Shown piece by piece: positions 1 to 5,143 of a stretch of DNA of 9,831 nucleotides (positions are counted from its first letter, which is position 1; each line of letters begins with the position of its first letter). The notes under the pieces were generated by a model that ran no database searches, was not told the origin of the DNA, and worked only from the letters and a program-made list of their open reading frames with translations. Both the position numbers and the translations under genes were made by a program. The stretch spans positions 1 through 9,831 of the forward strand of contig DLYT01000077.1 of assembly GCA_003447595.1 (NCBI GenBank), given 5' to 3'. This DNA comes from Porphyromonadaceae bacterium. Its GTDB lineage: Bacteria; Bacteroidota; Bacteroidia; Bacteroidales; CAMTPD01.

Positions 1-120
1 ATATTTATTAAAAGCTCCTTTTACATTAATTGTTTCAACACCTACATCGGTTATAGACTTGCCTTCATTGCAACTCATTAAGAATGCAATAAAAAAAAAT
101 GTATTGATGATCTTTTTCAT
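1..120 (-). CDS. Partial lipoprotein, N-terminal 40 residues (probable 6-bladed propeller family)
   Basis: An open frame starts with ATG at 120-118 and runs off the left edge of the window without a stop. The first residues are MKKIINTFFFIAFLMSC, a short basic n-region, a hydrophobic core with a Phe triplet, and a lipobox (L-M-S-C) with the lipidated cysteine at residue 17. It should therefore be exported and anchored by lipid. The visible mature part (ETINVKGAFNKY) resembles the opening of Bacteroidales 6-bladed beta-propeller lipoproteins (DUF5128-like), but 24 mature residues are too few for a firm family call. It lies 47 bp downstream of the propeller lipoprotein gene on the same strand, with no terminator between them, so co-transcription is likely. 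A run of nine A at 91-99 (T9 in the coding strand) encodes the Phe triplet and is a possible slippage site. Confidence 0.7.
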   Translation of the reverse strand, partial: MKKIINTFFFIAFLMSCNEGKSITDVGVETINVKGAFNKY

Positions 121-167
121 TATATAAACGTAATTATTTAAGTCAGAACTCCCTTATACCTAAAATA

Positions 168-1199
168 TCAATATCCTAACATCTTTAAATCATAGACATA
201 AAGATTCTCATTATAAGTAATCCCGTATAAAGTATTTGTTTTGGAATTAAAATAGATTCTTTCTATCGGCTCATTAATCCTTATTTCAATTTTAGGTTTT
301 CCATCCCAATCTAAAACATGCAATGCACGACCGGTTTGTCGCCCCGCTTGCGTCAAAGCATATATTAAATTCTCATCAGACTCAATATCTGTGTAAAATC
401 TTTTTCGTTCTGAGCTTTTAGCAACTTGTGACATCGTTAGATTATGATCAGATGTAATCAAACAGAATGACTTGTCAGGGTTATTTATATCTAAAATATT
501 TATCTGACTCAAAAATGTCATTGCCGATGCATATTTCTTTTTTGTACTATTAAAAGTAGGTGCTGTTGCGAGCAAATATGAATTCCCTAGACCACCAATA
601 TCAGCTCCATCAATTTTTTGGGAAAAAGTCATCACGTTACCGTTATCCACATTCATCAAACCATATCGTTGACCTAGCGTGTCTAACTGCAAGTAATCTA
701 CAAACAGATGCTCGTTATCATATTTATGAGCTCCATATATTCCTTGTATATGACTAACATCAATATTGATAGAATCAAGTATTCTTTCCTTGTTTATGTT
801 GACTTTTCTAATCTTTTTCTCTGCGTAATCTATTATGGTCATGTAAATATCATCACCAATTTTCTCGTACAACTTTGGACGAAAGGAATTTAATAATTCA
901 TTTGGACCTTGACCTCTTGTTATTCGTTCTGCTAATGTCTCTCCGGTATTCTGTGATACAATTCTATACATTTTTTCCAACTTCGGTGTATTGAGATAAA
1001 TCAAAGAATCATAACCCGAAATATCAGTCACTCCTAATAAATCGACTTCTAATTCAACACCTTCAATGGTTTTACTTTCGGGGAAGTCTGATATAATGTA
1101 TTTCTTTTCTACATTAAATACGTTTTCTTGATTACATCCAGCCAACAAGAATACTAGCATTATCAATTTAATACTTTTCGCGAATAAGAAGTGTTTCAT
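168..1199 (-). CDS. Lipoprotein with predicted TolB-like / BF3164-type 6-bladed beta-propeller
   Basis: The 343-residue protein begins with a clear lipoprotein signal: Lys/His n-region, hydrophobic segment at about residues 9-20, lipobox L-A-G-C with lipidated Cys22. The mature part contains R-G-Q-G-P-N-E at 95-101, the pattern I associate with BF3164-like (TolB_like) propeller lipoproteins of Bacteroidales, followed by blade-like beta-rich segments, for example 'IDYAEKKIRKVNI', 'FLSQINILDI' and a C-terminal 'LYGITYNENLYVYDL'. Length fits the family. The molecular role of these proteins is not established; they are thought to be surface or periplasmic binding proteins. The start is set by the ATG directly ahead of the signal sequence. 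The next gene downstream encodes another lipoprotein, so the pair looks like a tandem set. There are no paired cysteines or catalytic motifs that would argue for an enzyme. The family call is by pattern recognition and is fairly sure; function is unknown. Confidence 0.82.
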   Translation of the reverse strand: MKHFLFAKSIKLIMLVFLLAGCNQENVFNVEKKYIISDFPESKTIEGVELEVDLLGVTDISGYDSLIYLNTPKLEKMYRIVSQNTGETLAERITRGQGPNELLNSFRPKLYEKIGDDIYMTIIDYAEKKIRKVNINKERILDSINIDVSHIQGIYGAHKYDNEHLFVDYLQLDTLGQRYGLMNVDNGNVMTFSQKIDGADIGGLGNSYLLATAPTFNSTKKKYASAMTFLSQINILDINNPDKSFCLITSDHNLTMSQVAKSSERKRFYTDIESDENLIYALTQAGRQTGRALHVLDWDGKPKIEIRINEPIERIYFNSKTNTLYGITYNENLYVYDLKMLGY

Positions 1200-1213
1200 G
1201 GTTTTAATTTTTT

Positions 1214-1221
1214 CAAAGTTA
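1214..1221 (-). promoter_or_regulatory. Possible -7 element for the propeller lipoprotein gene
   Basis: On the minus strand the octamer TAACTTTG fits the Bacteroidota -7 consensus TAnnTTTG and lies 14 bp ahead of the ATG at 1199. I find no good TTG at 19-21 bp upstream, so this may be a weak or regulated promoter, or chance in AT-rich DNA. The implied leader would be under 12 nt. Confidence 0.3.
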
Positions 1222-1323
1222 AAGTTATTTTCTATATCTGATTCCTATATAACGTGGTTAGTACTTCATATATCATTAGTTTGAAAGATAAAAAAAGTAG
1301 AAACTTTAAGTTTGTTAAGGGAG

Positions 1324-1424
1324 GTGATTCGGTTTTTCTACTGCCGGGTTTAAGTTTGCATACTATATATTCTGAAAAGTCTATATCTAACAAACCAATA
1401 CCTCGCAGTAGAAAAATCCAAATC
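1324..1424. repeat. Imperfect palindrome of about 100 bp (possible MITE-like remnant or structured RNA)
   Basis: The outer arms are 1326-1344 and 1405-1424. They pair over 12 uninterrupted bp (TTTTTCTACTGC at 1333-1344 with GCAGTAGAAAAA at 1405-1416), then continue outward through a one-base bulge into GG/CC and GATT/AATC. Inward, the arms remain partly complementary (GGGTTTAAGTTTG against CAAACCAATACC). The palindrome is therefore longer and more decayed than an ordinary terminator. There is no T tract, no transposase, and no target duplication that I can recognise. It could be a degraded miniature inverted-repeat element or a hairpin in the intergenic RNA. Confidence 0.5.
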
Positions 1425-1571
1425 GCATAATTGCCCCGAAGAACTGATAAAATCCATTCAAGAAGGAAATAACTCATCCTTCTATCCTACATGTCGACAA
1501 GTCTAATAGATTGTTGCTTTTCTCTCTAGCAACCGAAATTAATACATACAGGCTAACGTCAAAATCTAATA

Positions 1572-1922
1572 TTACTGTGGCAGAACATAAATATAGTCTT
1601 GCCCTTCTTTTTCTAGTATTACTGTAAATTTATAGTCGCTAGCTAAAGGGATAATAGCCATTCGTCCGCTTCTAATGACTTCATTTGTTACAACTCCATC
1701 TAGGTGATTGATTGAAACAAATACATCTTTTGCTTCTTCATCTAGCGTGATCTCTACGCAGTTGTTTTGAAGTCGCACATCTCCGATAGCTAAACTAACA
1801 GGGTGTAAACCCAAGTCTTCATCCGGTGGTAGTCTGTCGTTTTCTTCCGAATTGGCAAAGAGTGACTGACAAAGAGTAATACACAAGACCAATATAAAAG
1901 GAAAACTTTTTCTCAATTTCAT
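1572..1922 (-). CDS. Small secreted protein, DUF3244-like
   Basis: The 116-residue protein has a signal peptide: basic n-region (MKLRK), hydrophobic core FPFILVLCITLCQSLFA, and a likely type I cleavage after Ala23. No lipobox is present (the core cysteines are not in lipobox context), so it should be released or stay in the periplasm. The mature part of about 93 residues reads as a single beta-rich domain: a 'VRLQNNCVEITLDEEAKDV' start, then a 'VFVSINHLDGVV' segment, then strands ending in '...YKFTVILEKEGQDYIYVL'. This layout matches the small DUF3244 proteins found widely in Bacteroidales, whose function is unknown. It lies 202 bp downstream of the TPR regulator on the same strand, with its own probable -7 element. 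The pairing suggests, without proving, that the regulator controls it. The start is the only ATG ahead of the signal sequence. Confidence 0.72.
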   Translation of the reverse strand: MKLRKSFPFILVLCITLCQSLFANSEENDRLPPDEDLGLHPVSLAIGDVRLQNNCVEITLDEEAKDVFVSINHLDGVVTNEVIRSGRMAIIPLASDYKFTVILEKEGQDYIYVLPQ

Positions 1923-1966
1923 AGGTTATTTAATATAAAACGGTCTGCAATTATTTATCTACACTG

Positions 1967-1974
1967 CAAAGCTA
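1967..1974 (-). promoter_or_regulatory. Probable -7 element for the DUF3244-like gene
   Basis: The minus-strand octamer TAGCTTTG, followed by CA, matches the Bacteroidota -7 consensus TAnnTTTG. It lies 44 bp ahead of the ATG at 1922, giving a leader of roughly 35-40 nt. The expected TTG at 19-21 bp upstream is missing, which is common at Bacteroidota promoters that need an activator. Confidence 0.45.
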
Positions 1975-2124
1975 GGTACTTTTACCGTTACTTTGATTGT
2001 CTGAATATAGAAAACGGCCCAAACACAAACAATTACTAAACAACAACTTACACCGGACAAATTATACATTTTATTTTAAATATATATTTTTGAGCCTTCA
2101 AGTCGTCTCTTTTGAGCTGTAAAA

Positions 2125-3906
2125 TCACACAGAGTAAAGCAAATCCTCGAGCGTTGTTCCTTCTTGTTTGAATCGCTCTTTTACAATTGTAGATTTATAT
2201 TGGGATACAGTTTGTGGCTGTATAAATAGAAGTTTCGCAATATCGGCATTGCTAAAATTCAGCTTAAGCATGTAGCAAATCAGTCGATCTTTGTCATCCA
2301 ATTTCGGTGCTAGCTTATTTAGTTTCTTTGCAAAATCGGGATAGAGCTGTTTAAGCTCTTTCGCCAGTTCTACTCGAATGAGATCTAACGTTCGGTTATC
2401 ACCACTGTATTCCTCAATCATTTTATGTAAATCGGTTGTCTCAATCAAACGTTCAGACAACTTCTTGTTGCTTTTTCGCAATGCTTTGTAGCGTTTCAAA
2501 TCATCTTCACTTCTCTGCAATAGCATCTGATTCTCGGCAGAAAGTCGATCACGCTCTGCTTGAAGCAATTTTATCGACGAATACTCCGTCTCACTGAGTT
2601 GCTTTTCCTGACTTGTTTTGATAGCTGACAGATGCTTTGCAATTTCCTTGATCTTGACTTCATTCTCTGAAATCCGCTCATCACGCTCTTTTAACTGCAC
2701 TTTTAATTGTTGAAGTTTTTCTTTCCGATTGTGAATTACAACTGCCAACAAAACAAATGCGCTCAAAAACAGCAATGTAGATAAAGACGCAATCGTTAAT
2801 AGACGCATATTCTCTTTTTCGGCTTGCAACTTGGCACGTTGCAGACGTTCGTTGTCATACAAAGCTTCAATTTCTTTTATCTTAGATTGCTGATATAAGT
2901 CCATTTGCTTCACTCTTGAGTCGATGTATTTACGAAGATGAATCGACTCATTCTTAGGGTCGTTTAATTGCTGATAATAATTGGCCAACTCGCCGGATGC
3001 TCCGATATTGGTGTCTAAATTGGTAGAAGCCTGTGCTTGTTCTAAATAAATTCGGGCCGAATCGAGTTGATTCATTTGCATAAAAAGCCGTCCTATTATC
3101 AGATAATTTCCATCAATAAAGGCCCGAGTCGTATTATACCGAATGGATGTACGCACATAATGCATACTCGAGTCGTAGTTGCCGATGGCTTTATGATAAC
3201 TTGCCAATGAGTTATAAATACTAGAAATCAACAAAGAGTCGTTGATTTGCATCGACTCTTTTACCGCTAAGTTATAAGATACATAAGCACTATCCGGCAA
3301 TTCTAAATTGTAATAAGCTCGCGCTAGATCTCGCAAAGCATAGACTTTATATTTTATATTTTCATTCTTATCAAATTGTATCAATGCTTGCTGAAACGCA
3401 CACTTTGCTTTGTTATCATCTTTAAAACTTATATTGAGTATTCCCCAATAATGATAAGCCAAGCCGCGTAGTTCGTATTGATCTGTTCCTTCGAGAAGGT
3501 CGATTGCATGAAGATAACCTACAGCCGCACTATCGGGTTTGTTGAGATCTAAGGCTACCTGACCGGCATAAAAGTTGCATTGTGCTTTACGCAACAAATT
3601 ATCTGTACGATCAAAATAGGTACGTGCCTTTTTAATACGCTCGTCGGTTCGGGCTTTGATTCGGTTTTTGTTTTCGGCTTGGGTAATCAGCAAGTTCCAC
3701 GTATTGTAATTGAGCGAAGACATCTGTTCCGGCTCCGGAATACTTTGCAATAGAGCAAGCGCACTATCCGGAGCAGTTTGCATAAGGGCTTCTGCTTGTT
3801 TTAGTTCGGGGGAAATCGTAGTACTTCGGCTACACGACACACATGTTATTATATAAATGAGAATTAGGCAAAGTCTATACATAGGGTTTGCTATGATGCG
3901 AAACAT
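2125..3906 (-). CDS. Membrane-spanning TPR regulator with C-terminal HTH (DUF6377-like layout)
   Basis: The frame is open from ATG 3939 (604 residues). I favour the second ATG at 3906 (593 residues), or the one at 3882, because a -7-like element lies only 7 bp ahead of the first ATG. Numbered from 3939, the layout is: signal segment 21-35 with a lipobox-like C-V-S-C (Cys36); helical TPR repeats about 45-345, with repeated D-S-A motifs at 58-60, 136-138, 216-218 and 293-295; one membrane span about 380-403; basic stop-transfer HNRKEK; long coiled coil about 404-500; helix-turn-helix about 548-590 (L-D-D-K-D-R-L-I-C-Y ... N-A-D-I-A-K-L-L ... T-V-S-Q-Y). This predicts periplasmic TPRs sensing a ligand or protein and a cytoplasmic DNA-binding end, a one-component regulator type common in Bacteroidales. 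No kinase or receiver domain is present. Likely targets are the exported-protein genes downstream; this is inferred from position. Confidence 0.8.
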   Translation of the reverse strand: MFRIIANPMYRLCLILIYIITCVSCSRSTTISPELKQAEALMQTAPDSALALLQSIPEPEQMSSLNYNTWNLLITQAENKNRIKARTDERIKKARTYFDRTDNLLRKAQCNFYAGQVALDLNKPDSAAVGYLHAIDLLEGTDQYELRGLAYHYWGILNISFKDDNKAKCAFQQALIQFDKNENIKYKVYALRDLARAYYNLELPDSAYVSYNLAVKESMQINDSLLISSIYNSLASYHKAIGNYDSSMHYVRTSIRYNTTRAFIDGNYLIIGRLFMQMNQLDSARIYLEQAQASTNLDTNIGASGELANYYQQLNDPKNESIHLRKYIDSRVKQMDLYQQSKIKEIEALYDNERLQRAKLQAEKENMRLLTIASLSTLLFLSAFVLLAVVIHNRKEKLQQLKVQLKERDERISENEVKIKEIAKHLSAIKTSQEKQLSETEYSSIKLLQAERDRLSAENQMLLQRSEDDLKRYKALRKSNKKLSERLIETTDLHKMIEEYSGDNRTLDLIRVELAKELKQLYPDFAKKLNKLAPKLDDKDRLICYMLKLNFSNADIAKLLFIQPQTVSQYKSTIVKERFKQEGTTLEDLLYSV

Positions 3907-3946
3907 TCGATGTTTTATAATTTGTAAAATACACCGCAATATATAA

Positions 3947-3954
3947 CAAAAATA
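3947..3954 (-). promoter_or_regulatory. Possible -7 element for the TPR regulator gene
   Basis: The minus-strand octamer TATTTTTG fits TAnnTTTG. A TTG lies 23 bp upstream, longer than the usual 19-21. Transcription from here would begin almost at the ATG at 3939, which argues for translation from 3906 or 3882 instead. Confidence 0.35.
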
Positions 3955-3982
3955 TACAATAACAAACTCTTTATATACAATG

Positions 3983-4017
3983 AAAGGCGAGAAGAGCCGT
4001 GACTGCTTCTCGCCTTT
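3983..4017 (-). terminator. Hairpin terminator after the CobD-like gene
   Basis: A perfect 12-bp stem (AAAGGCGAGAAG at 3983-3994 with its complement at 4006-4017) encloses an 11-nt loop. It begins 30 bp beyond the stop of the CobD-like gene. The T run on the minus strand is short (TTT then CATTG). The unit upstream should end here, separating it from the TPR regulator gene. Confidence 0.7.
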
Positions 4018-4046
4018 TATGCTATTTATGATGCTTTACAAAGCTA

Positions 4047-5078
4047 TTATTCAGCATCTTGCTCGCTAAGCCACTGCGATAGCAGCTCGACAAACTTTAA
4101 GTTTTGTTCGGTAGATTGTGTGCAAAGACGCACTGCCGTTTCGTCGAGACCGCGAATATTGGATGCATCGCGAATCAGCACTCCTTGTTCCAACATAAAC
4201 TGTTTCAATGCACCGGCTGTGCCTTTTTTGAGGTAAATAAGGAAATAGGTCGTAACCGAGTGCTCCACTTCTACATGGTCGAGTTTGCTGAGTTGATAGA
4301 TAAACTCGGAGGTTTCGCGTAGCCATTTGCGAATTGGCAGTGTAAACTGTGCCGGGTGTATCAACACATATTTGCTGGCTTCGATAGCCAAAGTGTTGAC
4401 AGACCAAGGAATTTTATAACGGTTGATATGTGAAACGAACTCTTCTCGTGCCACAAGGTATCCGGCACGCAAGCCCGGTATTCCGTATGGTTTTGAAAGG
4501 GAATAGATCAAGATCAGATTCGGATGATTCTTAATGTCGGAATGTTTCAATCCGTCTTCGATCGTAAAGGAAAGATTAGACTGGTCTACAACAAACTTTA
4601 CTTCCGGATGAGCCGCGATTAGCTTGAGTAGTTCGTTGCGTTTAAGCATTTTACCGTTTGCCGCATTCGGATTAGAAAGCCAGCAAATGTCGATATGCTC
4701 AAATGGGAGTTCGGCCAAGTCGTCGTAGAAACAGAAGTCTACTTCGTGGTCGTGTAGCTTACAAGCATCTTCGTATTCGGTAAAGGTAGGGATGGCTACC
4801 AACGAGCGAGACCCACGCCAAGCCATGGCAATGAGGTAAATCGCATCGACAGAACCGTTGCAGAAAATTACATTATCCTCCGATATTTCGTTGCGTCGGG
4901 CTAGCAGTTTGCGCAGCGACGAAGCATCGGGCTCGGGATACAATGAAATCTTGTCGAGTTGTAGCTCGAGATGTTGTTTTAGTTTCTCCAGATTGACTCC
5001 TCTCCATACGTTAGAGCTGTAGTTGCTCGTGATTTCAACGGGAGCATTGTAGAAGTCGTCTCCATGTCCAAATAGCAT
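4047..5078 (-). CDS. CobD-like PLP-dependent aminotransferase-fold enzyme (threonine-phosphate decarboxylase or relative)
   Basis: The 343-residue cytosolic protein belongs to the fold-type I aminotransferase class I/II superfamily. Visible motifs are H-G-D-D at 5-8 and 'SSNVW' at 21-25; Y-P-E-P-D at 47-51; N-G-S at 74-76 in the phosphate-binding turn; N-P-N at 136-138; D165 expected to contact the pyridine nitrogen; S-L-S-K-P-Y-G-I-P-G-L-R at 193-204 with Lys196 as the Schiff-base lysine; and V-R at 316-317 with Arg317 as the likely carboxylate clamp. The I-P-G-L-R motif, the opening G-H-G-D-D and 'LIRDASNIRGL' near 301 favour CobD over HisC. CobD makes (R)-1-aminopropan-2-ol phosphate from threonine phosphate for the cobamide side chain. 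No other cobalamin gene is visible. It lies 65 bp downstream of the GH3 fusion gene without an obvious promoter, so it is probably co-transcribed. HisC-like transamination remains possible. Confidence 0.72.
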   Translation of the reverse strand: MLFGHGDDFYNAPVEITSNYSSNVWRGVNLEKLKQHLELQLDKISLYPEPDASSLRKLLARRNEISEDNVIFCNGSVDAIYLIAMAWRGSRSLVAIPTFTEYEDACKLHDHEVDFCFYDDLAELPFEHIDICWLSNPNAANGKMLKRNELLKLIAAHPEVKFVVDQSNLSFTIEDGLKHSDIKNHPNLILIYSLSKPYGIPGLRAGYLVAREEFVSHINRYKIPWSVNTLAIEASKYVLIHPAQFTLPIRKWLRETSEFIYQLSKLDHVEVEHSVTTYFLIYLKKGTAGALKQFMLEQGVLIRDASNIRGLDETAVRLCTQSTEQNLKFVELLSQWLSEQDAE

Positions 5079-5143
5079 ATTCGTAAGTGATTTAAGTTTG
5101 TACTCTCTTATTGTTGTTTTCTCTAATATGATAATCTGCTCTT

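Larger units (their letters stand above)
1200..1571. other. 372-bp AT-rich intergenic stretch without a convincing gene
   Basis: Besides the palindrome at 1324-1424, this stretch holds only a possible -7 element near its left end and a weak 5-bp hairpin (GTTGC/GCAAC, about 1514-1533). On the minus strand that hairpin follows the small secreted protein gene but lacks a following T tract, so I do not call it a terminator. An 81-codon minus frame (1232-1477) and a roughly 50-codon plus frame both cross the palindrome; neither has a signal peptide, a recognisable domain or a promoter that I can support. Confidence 0.6.

Noticed and set aside
1240..1430. Plus-strand frame of about 50-60 codons across the same palindrome
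   Set aside because: It has no ATG start, only a possible GTG, no promoter, and no family resemblance.
1232..1477. 81-codon minus-strand frame between the two exported-protein genes
   Set aside because: It spans the palindrome, has no signal peptide or recognisable domain, and its residues seem to follow the inverted-repeat sequence. I treat it as fortuitous, with low certainty.
1514..1533. Hairpin GTTGC/GCAAC as a terminator for the DUF3244-like gene
   Set aside because: It has only five base pairs and no T tract on the minus strand.
4066..4407. 113-codon minus-strand frame inside the CobD-like gene
   Set aside because: It is a shifted frame of the real gene, whose PLP motifs lie in the longer frame.
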